Below are positions 53,292-61,313 of a DNA stretch of 64,000 nt, piece after piece. Position 1 is the stretch's first letter. Each line of letters begins with the position of its first letter. The notes below the pieces were generated by a model that saw only the letters and a list, made by a program, of their open reading frames with translations, searched no databases and was not told where the DNA came from. The stretch covers positions 30,540 to 94,539 of the forward strand of contig DISZ01000003.1 in the NCBI GenBank assembly GCA_002422085.1, given 5' to 3'. This DNA comes from Rhodobacteraceae bacterium UBA6197. Its GTDB lineage: Bacteria > Pseudomonadota > Alphaproteobacteria > Rhodobacterales > Rhodobacteraceae. Made by a program: the position numbers and the translations under genes.

Positions 53292-54938
53292 TCATCCATC
53301 CATCCGCGACCAGAAGCCGGTCTTCTTGCCATGCTCCGCCTTTAGGCGCACGACATAGTCAGGGTGCGGCTCGACCGGTCCGAAGTCCTCGATCCGTCCG
53401 GCCAAGTCGGCACAGGTTGCCAAGTGCTGGGCAGCATAGCCATAGCGCTTCTGCCTCCCCTCGGTCAGCGTGAAATCGATCATCGCCCGCAGCGCCACCG
53501 TTGCGGCCAGCGGATGCTTCTCCGCCAATGTCTCGGCCGCCGGGGCGAGGAATTCGTAATGATCACCGTCGACCTCGTCCTGCCGGTCGATCAGCAGGCG
53601 CGCGGCGTGTCCAAGCGATGGCCAGTTCAGGAAGAAGGCCAAGGCGGTCAGCAGTTCGGGATGAGCAGCGGCATGCGCCATCGCGTGCTCCTCGGCCTCG
53701 ATGTCTTCGAAGTCCGGCAGACGCTTCAGATAGGCCCGCAGATGCTCCCCCGACAGGTCGCGCTCGAAACATGCCCAGCGGAATGCTTGCGCCTCACCCT
53801 TCCGGTCAAGCGCCTCCAGCACGGCAAGACGCGCATCCTGCCACTCGGGCGGGATCCAGCGCGCCTGGTCCACCTCGGCCCGCTCGATGAAACCAAGCGC
53901 GTCCCCTGCCCTGCCAGCCGCCAGCAGCCGCTGCGCGATCTCGGCCGCGATCTTTGGCACCTTGCGGGTCTTCGGATCATACTGGGCGATGAAGCCATCC
54001 ACGTCGCCCTGCACGTCGGCGATGTCCTTCAGCGCCATCTCGACTGTGCTCTGACGCGCGCGTTCCTCCATCTCGTGGGCATAGCGTGTGCCACCACTGC
54101 CCCAGCCGACAGCCTGCCATTCGCTCTTTGGCGGCACAGTCACGGGCGTGCGGCCGAGTTCCTCGACCAGTGTCTTCAGATGCGCGACGCCCTCCGGGCC
54201 AAGCGCCGGGGCGATGATGGCGATCAGCCCGTCATACTGGCCAAAGCCGTTGTCCTGCAGCGCATCGAGAACCTGCCGCGCCAGTGCCTCGGGCGCAGTT
54301 CCCGCAGCCTTGGCCACCTCGCCCAGATCGGCGCAGGCCTGGTGGAAGATGTCGATGACGGTGCCGCTGCTGTCGTCGCAGCGTTCGAACACCGGGGTGG
54401 CCAGTCCCATGAACCGCCACAGCAGCGCCAGCGCCTCACCTGGATCATGCGGGGCGATCTGTTCCATGATGGCGCTGCGCTGGGTCTGAAGGTCCTTCAC
54501 CAGAGGCTTGCGGTTCTGCCAGTTCACGAAGGTCCGCGCCTTACGACGATGATGTTCGATGGCTTGAACACCGATGGCTGTTGCAACGTGGGTTTTGCCG
54601 GTGCCAGGACCGCCGATCAGGACGACGTTCTGGGCACCATCCATGAACTCGCAGCGGTGCAGCGTCCGGACGGTGGCCTCATTGATCTCACTGGTCGCAA
54701 AGTCGAACCCGGAGATGTCCTTGTAGGCCGGGAACCGTGCGGACTTCATATGATAGGCGATCGACCGAACTTCGCGCTCAGCCAGTTCGGCCTTCAGGAG
54801 TTGAGACAAGATCGGCACCGAAGCATCGAAGGCAGGGGCGCCTTGCTCGATCAGGTCGGTGACAGCCTGGGACATGCCATGCATCTTCAAGCTGCGCAGC
54901 ATGATGACGATGGCCGCACTTGCAGGATCATGACGCAT
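53292..54938 (-). CDS. chimeric ORF: IstB N-terminal half fused in frame to DUF6880 protein
   Basis: 548 residues. Residues 1 to about 137 are the IS21 helper ATPase IstB (RSLKMHGMSQAVTDLIEQG; Walker A LIGGPGTGKTHVATAIG; EHHRRKARTF). From VNWQNRKPLVKDLQTQRS onward the protein is a DUF6880-type sequence (GEALALLWRFMGLATPVFER). IstB loses Walker B and the sensor region, and DUF6880 loses its N terminus, so neither is intact; yet the frame is uninterrupted. The joint is near 54530. The start overlaps istA by 11 nt as in normal IS21 elements. Whether the fusion is expressed is unknown. Confidence 0.75.
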   Translation of the reverse strand: MRHDPASAAIVIMLRSLKMHGMSQAVTDLIEQGAPAFDASVPILSQLLKAELAEREVRSIAYHMKSARFPAYKDISGFDFATSEINEATVRTLHRCEFMDGAQNVVLIGGPGTGKTHVATAIGVQAIEHHRRKARTFVNWQNRKPLVKDLQTQRSAIMEQIAPHDPGEALALLWRFMGLATPVFERCDDSSGTVIDIFHQACADLGEVAKAAGTAPEALARQVLDALQDNGFGQYDGLIAIIAPALGPEGVAHLKTLVEELGRTPVTVPPKSEWQAVGWGSGGTRYAHEMEERARQSTVEMALKDIADVQGDVDGFIAQYDPKTRKVPKIAAEIAQRLLAAGRAGDALGFIERAEVDQARWIPPEWQDARLAVLEALDRKGEAQAFRWACFERDLSGEHLRAYLKRLPDFEDIEAEEHAMAHAAAHPELLTALAFFLNWPSLGHAARLLIDRQDEVDGDHYEFLAPAAETLAEKHPLAATVALRAMIDFTLTEGRQKRYGYAAQHLATCADLAGRIEDFGPVEPHPDYVVRLKAEHGKKTGFWSRMDG

Positions 54939-56573
54939 GGCGGCCCCCTGCAATTTGGGCGCGCAGGCCGTCGTAGCGCTCGACATTGGCCCTGGGTTCG
55001 CGGCGCAGGATCAGCGCCTGCGGGGTATCAAGGGGCGGCCCGCCAACCACCTTGGCATCAATCAGCCGGTGCAGCAGGTTCAGCACATGGGTTTTGGTCG
55101 GAACGCCAGCCGTCAGGGCCATCTCCACCGCGGTCAGCACAGCCTGTTCATCGTGATGCAGGACCAGCGCCAAGATATCGACCATCTCGCGATCGCCTCC
55201 CGGTTTGCGCATCATGTGATCCTGCAACTGCCTGAATGCGTGTGGTAATTCCAGAAAGGGTGCGCCGTTGCGCAATGCCCCGGGTTTGCGCTGAATGACA
55301 GCCAGATAGTGCCGCCAGTCATAGATCGTCTGCGGTGGCAGATTGTGACTGCGCTGGATCACGCGCACATGTTCGCACAGGATGTTGCCCTCAGCTGCCG
55401 CGACCAGCCGATCCGGATAGACCCGAAGGCTGACAGGGCGATTGGCAAAGGACGCCGGAACGCTGTAGCGATTGCGCTCGAAGCTGATCAGGCAAGTAGG
55501 CGAGACGCGCTTGCTGTGCTCAACAAAACCGTCGAAAGCAGGCGGCAATTGCATCAAGGTTGCCCGTTCTTCGGCCCAGACATCTGCCACGCTGCCAGGT
55601 AGTGCGCCGTGAGGGATCTCGTGCCACAGTTCTTGGCAGCGTCGTTCCAGCCAGGCATTCAGCGTCGCCAGATCGGGGAACTCCGGCGTTGGTTGCCACA
55701 GACGATGGCGGGAATCCTGAACGTTCTTCTCGACTTGCCCCTTCTCCCAACCAGCCGCTGGATTGCAAAACTCAGGCTCAAAGACATAGTGGCTGGCCAT
55801 CGCCAGGAACCGGGCATTGACCTGCCGTTCCTTGCCCCGGCCAACACGATCAACTGCTGTGCGCATGTTGTCGTAGATCCCGCGCGCAGGCACGCCACCA
55901 AACACCCGGAACCCATGCACATGGGCATCAAACAGCATCTCATGCGTCTGCAAGGGGTAAGCCCGCAGCAGAAACGCCCGGCTGTGCGACAGCTTGATAT
56001 GCGCCACCTGCAGCTTGGTGCGCTCGCCGCCCAGCACCGCAAAGTCCTCACTCCAGTCAAACTGGAACGCCTCGCCCGGCTGAAAGACCAGCGGCACGAA
56101 AGTTCCGCGCCCCATCGTTTGCTGTTCACGCTGCCGATCCGCGCGCCAAACCCGTGCAAAGGCCGCAACTCGCCCATATGACCCGGTGTAGCCAAGCTTC
56201 ACCAAGTCATCGTGCAGCTGCTTCGATGTCCTTCGCTGCTTGCGCGATTTGCCAGCCTCGGTCTTCAGCCAGCCCGACAGTTTTGCCGCGAAGGAATCAA
56301 GCTTGCTCGGTCTCTCGGCAACTTTGAACTCAGGCTCAACCGCCCCAGACCGCAAATACTTGCGAATGGTATTGCGCGACAACTTCGTCCGTCGCGCGAT
56401 CTCCCGAATGGACAGATGCTCACGCAATGCCCAACGCCGAATAATACTCAAAAATGCCATGTCGATCACTCCAAAATCCCCTGCTGCCAGCAGCCATGGG
56501 GAAGGTGTCACATGGGTCACTTCTCAATGAAAATTACGCCCCTACCCGGGTCACTTCTGGGTGGAAATCAACA
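54530..56573 (-). mobile_element. IS21-family insertion sequence, truncated at the istB end
   Basis: Outer end at 56573: minus strand begins TGTTGATTTCCACCCAGAAG, with the typical TG terminus. A second internal copy of the GGGTCACTTCT-type motif (56514 and 56549) is present, as in IS21 multiple terminal repeats. istA is full length, istB is cut, and the opposite end is lost. Confidence 0.7.
54928..56460 (-). CDS. istA: IS21-family transposase IstA
   Basis: 510 residues from MAFLSIIRRWALRE. N-terminal HTH (LSIREIARRTKLSRNTIRKY), rve/DDE core with FQFDWSEDF and VPARGIYDN, and a C-terminal IstA domain (HNLPPQTIYDWRHYLAVIQRK region). Apparently intact, but without a functional IstB partner here. 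Confidence 0.9.
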   Translation of the reverse strand: MAFLSIIRRWALREHLSIREIARRTKLSRNTIRKYLRSGAVEPEFKVAERPSKLDSFAAKLSGWLKTEAGKSRKQRRTSKQLHDDLVKLGYTGSYGRVAAFARVWRADRQREQQTMGRGTFVPLVFQPGEAFQFDWSEDFAVLGGERTKLQVAHIKLSHSRAFLLRAYPLQTHEMLFDAHVHGFRVFGGVPARGIYDNMRTAVDRVGRGKERQVNARFLAMASHYVFEPEFCNPAAGWEKGQVEKNVQDSRHRLWQPTPEFPDLATLNAWLERRCQELWHEIPHGALPGSVADVWAEERATLMQLPPAFDGFVEHSKRVSPTCLISFERNRYSVPASFANRPVSLRVYPDRLVAAAEGNILCEHVRVIQRSHNLPPQTIYDWRHYLAVIQRKPGALRNGAPFLELPHAFRQLQDHMMRKPGGDREMVDILALVLHHDEQAVLTAVEMALTAGVPTKTHVLNLLHRLIDAKVVGGPPLDTPQALILRREPRANVERYDGLRAQIAGGRHAS

Positions 56574-56711
56574 GAAGTGCGCCTTGTCGTTACTTCGGTC
56601 AGCTTGGGCCGTGACAAGGGTGGACTGCAACCTTGATGGGCAGCCGGGAGAAAGCACCTCGTGCCGAGGGAATGCTGGTGGACCATCACTCAATTGGCGC
56701 GCTCAATTTCA

Positions 56712-56740
56712 TGCGGAGAATAGGCACCACAATCTCCGCA
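56712..56740. promoter_or_regulatory. inverted repeat 1 upstream of fic
   Basis: TGCGGAGA (56712-56719) and TCTCCGCA (56733-56740), a perfect 8-bp dyad with 13-nt spacer. The left half extends to TGCGGAGAATA, one base from the half-site in the second repeat. Confidence 0.6.
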
Positions 56741-56764
56741 CGGCTTGCGGCGTTCATACTTGCG

Positions 56765-56797
56765 GATGCGGCGAATAAGCTGCATATTCGCCGCATC
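56765..56797. promoter_or_regulatory. inverted repeat 2 upstream of fic
   Basis: GATGCGGCGAATA and TATTCGCCGCATC, a perfect 13-bp dyad with 7-nt spacer, ending 16 nt before the fic start codon. Likely operator; shares the TGCGG[A/C]GAATA half-site with repeat 1. Confidence 0.75.
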
Positions 56798-56813
56798 TGA
56801 CGCGGAGTTTACG

Positions 56814-57911
56814 ATGTACATCTGGGAGAGGCCAGACTGGCCGACACTGACCTGGCGCGATGGCAGCATCGCGACACCGCTGGCGGCAGTGCGGCACGAT
56901 CAGGGTCGACTGATCGGCAGGATGGAATCCCTTGGATTCAAGCTGCGCGAAGAAGCGGTGCTGCAGACACTCACGCAGGATGTGCTCAAGACCAGCGAGA
57001 TCGAAGGCGAGGCGCTGGACGCCACACAGGTCCGCTCATCGCTTGCAAGACGCCTTGGCATCGATATCGGTGCCCTGCCCCCGACCGACCGCAATGTCGA
57101 GGGCATCGTCGAGGTGATGCTGGATGCGACCAGAAACTACACCGCGCCCCTGACGGCGGAGCGTCTGTTCGGTTGGCATGCCGCCCTATTCCCCACCGGG
57201 CGCAGCGGCATGACACGCATTCGAGTAGGGGATTGGCGCGACGACAGTTCGGGGCCCATGCAGGTGGTGTCAGGACCATTCGGCCGAGAGCGCGTCCACT
57301 TCGCGGCTCCTCCGGCCAACAAGGTCGCGGCAGAAATGGACGCTTTCCTGACATGGTTCAACGCACCCCTTTCCACTGATCCGGTGATCAAGGCGGCTCT
57401 GGCGCATCTGTGGTTCGTGACCATTCACCCGTTCGAGGATGGCAACGGCCGCATCGCCCGCGCCATCGCCGATCTGGCGCTTGCGCGATCCGAGGCCAGC
57501 CCGCAGCGGTTCTACAGCATGTCGGCGCAGATCCGGATCGAACGGTCAGACTATTATGATGAGCTGGAGCGCACCCAGAAAGGCGCGACGGATGTGACGG
57601 ATTGGCTGACCTGGTTCCTCGCCTGCCTTGGCCGAGCAATCCACGGCGCCGATGGTGTCCTGGCAGCAGTCATCGCGAAGGCTCAGTTCTGGGAACGCGC
57701 CGCAGCGCTGGCACTGAACGAACGCCAGATAAAGGTCCTGAACCGATTGCTTGACGGTTTCGAGGGCAAGATGACATCGTCCAAATGGGCGACCATAGCG
57801 AAGTGCTCACAAGACACCGCGAACCGCGACATCGCGGCATTGCTGGATCTGGGGCTTCTTCGCAAAGGGGAAGCTGGTGGCCGCAGCACGAGCTATGAGC
57901 TTGTGATCTGA
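56814..57911 (+). CDS. Fic-domain protein (AMPylator-type) with C-terminal winged helix
   Basis: 365 residues from MYIWERPDWP. The catalytic loop HPFEDGNGR (residues 205-213) is intact. An inhibitory-helix motif TSEIEG at residues 60-65 fits the [S/T]xxxE[G/N] rule for N-terminally self-inhibited class II Fic proteins. The C-terminal 65 residues (LNERQIKVLNRLLDG, SKWATIAKCSQDTANRDIAA) form a DeoR/winged-helix-like DNA-binding domain, so it may regulate itself through the inverted repeats upstream. Family activity is transfer of AMP to a target protein; the target is unknown. Confidence 0.88.
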   Translation: MYIWERPDWPTLTWRDGSIATPLAAVRHDQGRLIGRMESLGFKLREEAVLQTLTQDVLKTSEIEGEALDATQVRSSLARRLGIDIGALPPTDRNVEGIVEVMLDATRNYTAPLTAERLFGWHAALFPTGRSGMTRIRVGDWRDDSSGPMQVVSGPFGRERVHFAAPPANKVAAEMDAFLTWFNAPLSTDPVIKAALAHLWFVTIHPFEDGNGRIARAIADLALARSEASPQRFYSMSAQIRIERSDYYDELERTQKGATDVTDWLTWFLACLGRAIHGADGVLAAVIAKAQFWERAAALALNERQIKVLNRLLDGFEGKMTSSKWATIAKCSQDTANRDIAALLDLGLLRKGEAGGRSTSYELVI

Positions 57912-57946
57912 GGGGTTCGCAGCCGGGCTCCATGCCACTCGTAAAA

Positions 57947-57965
57947 CGTTGACATGGCGTTGACA
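57947..57965. repeat. paired arm-type repeat CGTTGACA, 11-bp period
   Basis: CGTTGACA at 57947-57954 and 57958-57965, to the left of tRNA copy C. Confidence 0.6.
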
Positions 57966-57980
57966 CAAAATGCGCAAGCA

Positions 57981-58004
57981 AAAAGCCACCCTAGCGGACG
58001 GCTC
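57981..58004 (-). terminator. weak hairpin with T-run below tRNA copy C
   Basis: Minus-strand AGCC...GGCT stem with internal CC/GG pairs, followed by five T. Less perfect than those at copies A and B. Confidence 0.4.
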
Positions 58005-58031
58005 GTAACTTCTTGATATCGTTATGTTTTT

Positions 58032-58076
58032 TGGTTGCGGGAGTAGGATTTGAACCTACGACCTTCAGGTTATGAG
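58032..58076 (-). other. attachment site C: 3' half of tRNA-fMet
   Basis: Identical to the intact tRNA-fMet at 63910 over the 3' half, except that it has the consensus G at position 42 of the anticodon stem (the intact gene has T). Its T arm GTAGG/CCTAC and acceptor TCCCGCA match the intact gene. Confidence 0.85.
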
Positions 58077-58208
58077 AGCGATCCGGGGCAGGCCCACAGG
58101 CTTCGCCAGATTGCGACCCTTTCCCCTATCTTCTTGAATCGTTTGGTTTTTCGTTGACCGGCTTTGCGCTTGGGTTCTACCCCTTTGGCTCAGATTTGAC
58201 GCCGCATC

Positions 58209-58225
58209 CTTCCACTATGCTTCCA
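58209..58225. repeat. paired repeat CTTCCA, 11-bp period
   Basis: CTTCCA at 58209-58214 and 58220-58225, between att C and the integrase start. Confidence 0.55.
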
Positions 58226-58255
58226 CGGAAGGACGGCCCGCGAGGGGAAACACCG

Positions 58256-59203
58256 ATGCCGAAACTAACCAAACGCAGCGTTGACGCTCTGAGCGCACAA
58301 GCCGAAAGCTACTTTGTCTGGGATAGCGAAATCATTGGTTTCGGCGTGCGCGTCATGCCCTCGGGAACCAAGACCTATCAAGCGCAGTATCGCAAGGGCG
58401 GGCGCACGCGGCGGATCAGCCTCGGGCGGCACGGCAATATCACGGCGGAACAAGCGCGACTGAAAGCCCGCGAGGTGATGGGCCTTGTGGCGAAGGGGGA
58501 AAACCCCGCCGAGGAAATCGCGCAGGAACGCCGGGCACCCACCGTGGCCGCCCTCTGTGACCGCTTCTATAACACCCACGTCAAGGAACGCTGCAAGCCT
58601 TCCACGGCAGCGGAATACCGGCGTGCGATGGACAAGTTCATCAAGCCCGCAATCGGCGCCTTCAGGGTGGTGGACGTGGAGCGCAAGGACATTGCCGAAT
58701 TGCACCACAAGCACCGCGCCATTCCCTATCAGGCGAACCGCACGCTTGGGGTTCTGTCCAAGATGTTCAACCTGGCCGAGGTCTGGGGCCTGCGCCGCGA
58801 CGGATCGAACCCTTGCCGCCATGTGCCGAAATATCGCGAACACAAGCACGAGCGGTTTTTGTCACAGCAAGAGTTGCAGCGCCTCGGGCAGGTTCTGACC
58901 GAGGTTGAACAGGACGGAAGTGAAAGCCCGTTCATCGTGGCCGCGTTCCGCCTGTTGATCCTGACCGGCTGCCGCCTTGGGGAAATCCAGACGCTGAAAT
59001 GGGACTATATCACCCCGCGCCACATGGCCTTGCCCGATACCAAGACCGGCGCGCGGCGCATCCCCCTGCCCCAAGCCGCACGCGCGGTGCTGGACGCCCT
59101 GCCCCGGCTGGACGGGAAGCCCGCGCCGCCCAACCCGTCAGCTATGGCGGTGCAGATTTCGACATCCTGCCCCACGGCGGCCACGGCTACCGCTTCATTC
59201 TGA
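58256..59203 (+). pseudogene. tyrosine integrase, truncated (catalytic C terminus lost)
   Basis: GAGGGG precedes the ATG (MPKLTKRSVDALS). N-terminal DUF4102/arm-binding domain (GFGVRVMPSGTKTYQAQY), SAM-like core-binding domain and the first catalytic Arg (LTGCRLGEI, Arg240) are present. From about residue 292 the sequence is foreign. The HxxR and Tyr nucleophile motifs are missing, so it cannot recombine. P4-type integrase by similarity; tRNA targets are usual for this class. Confidence 0.85.
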
Positions 59204-60180
59204 AAGGCGGGCCGCTGGAAGTGATCTGGTTCATCAAGAAGCCGAACGCCCGTGATCCTTGGGGCATTCGGCTATCGGTCGGCTCCACCCTTCTGGCAAC
59301 GCAAGGTTTGGGCTATGCCCGCGCGTATTATGCCCGCGCGTATATAGACAGAACGCTTGAACGGCTGGGCATTCGCTATGGTGCGCATCAGGTCAGCATC
59401 GGGCGGGCCGATTTTTGCGTGGATGTGCTGGCCCCCGACTTTGAACTGAACCCAGAAAACTTCATCATTCACAGCCACGCCAACCGCGCCGACTTTCTGA
59501 CCGCCGAGGAAGAGGGTGTCCGCAGCAACGGCAAATCCGGTCGATTTACCGGCGTCACGGTCGGGAAATCAGGGGGGCGGCAAGTCACGATCTACGACAA
59601 GCGGCGCCAGGTGATCGACACGCACAAGCCGATCTGGTGGGATATCTGGAACGCCAACCTTGAACGCGACGGCCTGCCGCCGCTGGACCCGACCGACCGC
59701 AGCCAGAGCCAAGTCTGGCGGATAGAGGTGCGCGCGGGAAAGGCGATTCTGAAAGACCGTTGGCAGATCGCCCAATGGGGTGAGTTTGACGCACAGTTTG
59801 GGGACGTGGTGGCCGAAGCGTTCCAGAAAGTGCGCTACGCCGAACCGGATCCGACCGACACCAACCGCGCCCGCTGGCCCAATCATCCGATCTGGGACAT
59901 GGCAGCAGCAGAGGCCGAGGGCGATCTGTCCGAGATGCGCAGCCACCTTGACCCCGACAAGGTGCGGTATGTTCACCGCAACGAACATATCCGCCTGATC
60001 ATGGCGCAACTGACCGGCAACGCCATCACGCTGGCGGCCCTGCAAGGGGTGCCAGAGCCGCAACTGGCCGACCACATGGAAACCCTGAGCGACCGCCTCA
60101 GCGAAGTCATAAGGGCCGATCCAGAGCGTGCAGCGAACAAGCTAAGCGAGGCGAAGGGACGGTATCGGTTTATGGAGTGA
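59135..60180 (+). pseudogene. 5'-truncated mobile-element protein, possibly rolling-circle replication initiator
   Basis: Protein-like sequence begins abruptly at VSYGGADFDILPHGG, in a different frame from the integrase and with no own start at the junction; TTG at 58999 lies in integrase DNA. Blocks VSIGRADFCVDVL, TIYDKRRQVIDTHKPIWW and SQVWRIEVRAGKAIL recall RstA-like phage/plasmid Rep proteins (Rep_trans-like), but the assignment is tentative. The C terminus is complete (GRYRFME). The first ~50 or more residues are missing. Confidence 0.5.
59314..59343 (+). repeat. perfect 15-bp tandem duplication
   Basis: TATGCCCGCGCGTAT occurs twice head to tail, adding five residues in frame (YARAY-YARAY) to the Rep-like sequence. 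Typical slippage product. Confidence 0.8.
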
Positions 60181-60275
60181 CAAGGCCGCGCCCGCACCCA
60201 TTGCAAGGAGAAGCCGCGGGCGCACGCATCATTGCATGTAACACCATTTCGACCGAGTGGTCATAAATGAGGTTC

Positions 60276-61313
60276 TTATCGTCGCGAACGTTCAATCGCT
60301 TCCGAATATGCGGCCTCTAACGCTCTGAACGAGGCTTGCTTATCAAACCTGTCGAGTCTGTAGTCAGGTAGAGCGCGATCGCCCGCGCAAAAACCACTGA
60401 TAATTCTCGCCGTGCCATATATATCCTCTATCCCGAACAGTCGTTCGGGATCGTGCTCTAACAACCACTCGCTTCCTTTAGTGCGCGTCGCAACCACTGA
60501 CACGCCGGCAGCCATAGCTTCGATTGTCGCAAGGCCAAACGACTCCGCACGCGATGCAGATACGTATAGATCGAGGCCACCAACTAGCTGTGCGGCATCA
60601 TGCCGGTACCCCATGAAGTGCACATTGTCTAAACCCGCCGCCCGCTGCCGAAGCTGAATTTCCTCCGAGCCCTCGCCGAACAGCAACAGGTGAATGTTTG
60701 GGTCGCCGATAATACGCTGTGCCTCAATTAGAATATCCATTCCCTTGTCGCTGTGGAGCCGACCAACAGAACCGATAAGCTTCACGTCCGGTTCGAGGTG
60801 CAGCATACGAAGAAGACGTGTCCGCATTTCATCCGGCGCCTTGAATTTCATCTCCTGTAGAAAGTTTGGAACAAGCCAAGCCCTTCCGGAATACCGTTCA
60901 GGAATGTCACCCATTTGCCATGGGGCAACCGCAATCACCCCATCCAAATCACCGTGTTGAGCGAAAAAGAATCGGATATGAAGATGACCAATTTTGGTCA
61001 CCGCAGGAAAGATATTCGCAACTGCCCGGCAGGCCGCTCCTAGATGAGCATGAATAATATCAGGCATCCCGCCTGCGACCTCGGTGACGGCACTTCGCAA
61101 TTCTCCCGCGGATTTTGGATCCGAAATCAAGGCAAATCTTATGTTGTCGTTCAGGCGTCGACGGTAAAATGAAGACGTCAGGTGCTGGCCGGCAACAAAC
61201 ACCATGCCAATGTTGTGCGACGGCGAAAGACCGTTTGCGTACTCCGCAGCGGCGATCTCACTTCCGCTCCATCTATCAGACATACAGATGTGGACAATCC
61301 GCAATCGCTTCAT
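60276..61313 (-). CDS. glycosyltransferase family 4 protein
   Basis: 345 residues from MKRLRIVHICMSDRWSGSE. GT-B fold: IGSVGRLHSDKGMDILIEA and the donor-site SASRAESFGLATIEAMAAG with the conserved E-x7-E pattern. Its ATG overlaps the Stealth gene stop (ATGA), so the two are co-translated. Likely adds a sugar to a surface polysaccharide. Lower GC than the core region suggests transfer. Confidence 0.87.
   Translation of the reverse strand: MKRLRIVHICMSDRWSGSEIAAAEYANGLSPSHNIGMVFVAGQHLTSSFYRRRLNDNIRFALISDPKSAGELRSAVTEVAGGMPDIIHAHLGAACRAVANIFPAVTKIGHLHIRFFFAQHGDLDGVIAVAPWQMGDIPERYSGRAWLVPNFLQEMKFKAPDEMRTRLLRMLHLEPDVKLIGSVGRLHSDKGMDILIEAQRIIGDPNIHLLLFGEGSEEIQLRQRAAGLDNVHFMGYRHDAAQLVGGLDLYVSASRAESFGLATIEAMAAGVSVVATRTKGSEWLLEHDPERLFGIEDIYGTARIISGFCAGDRALPDYRLDRFDKQASFRALEAAYSEAIERSRR

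Larger units (their letters stand above)
53107..58031. mobile_element. genomic island 2 between tRNA-fMet copies B and C
   Basis: About 4.9 kb with a CTTCCA-type paired repeat at its left end (53240) and a GTTGACA-type at its right end (57947), i.e. ends of two different types. Contains a broken IS21-type element, part of a DUF6880 gene and a fic gene. Probably a deletion product of a larger element. Confidence 0.5.

Noticed and set aside
53364..55235. Long plus-strand open frame (about 620 codons) opposite istB/istA
   Set aside because: It is the antisense shadow of two recognisable minus-strand genes; its translation is His/Arg-rich with no family-like block.
44009..58076. tRNA-Met genes at 44009, 53062 and 58032
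   Set aside because: Each lacks the D arm and 5' acceptor strand, so they are 3'-half copies (attachment sites), not tRNA genes.
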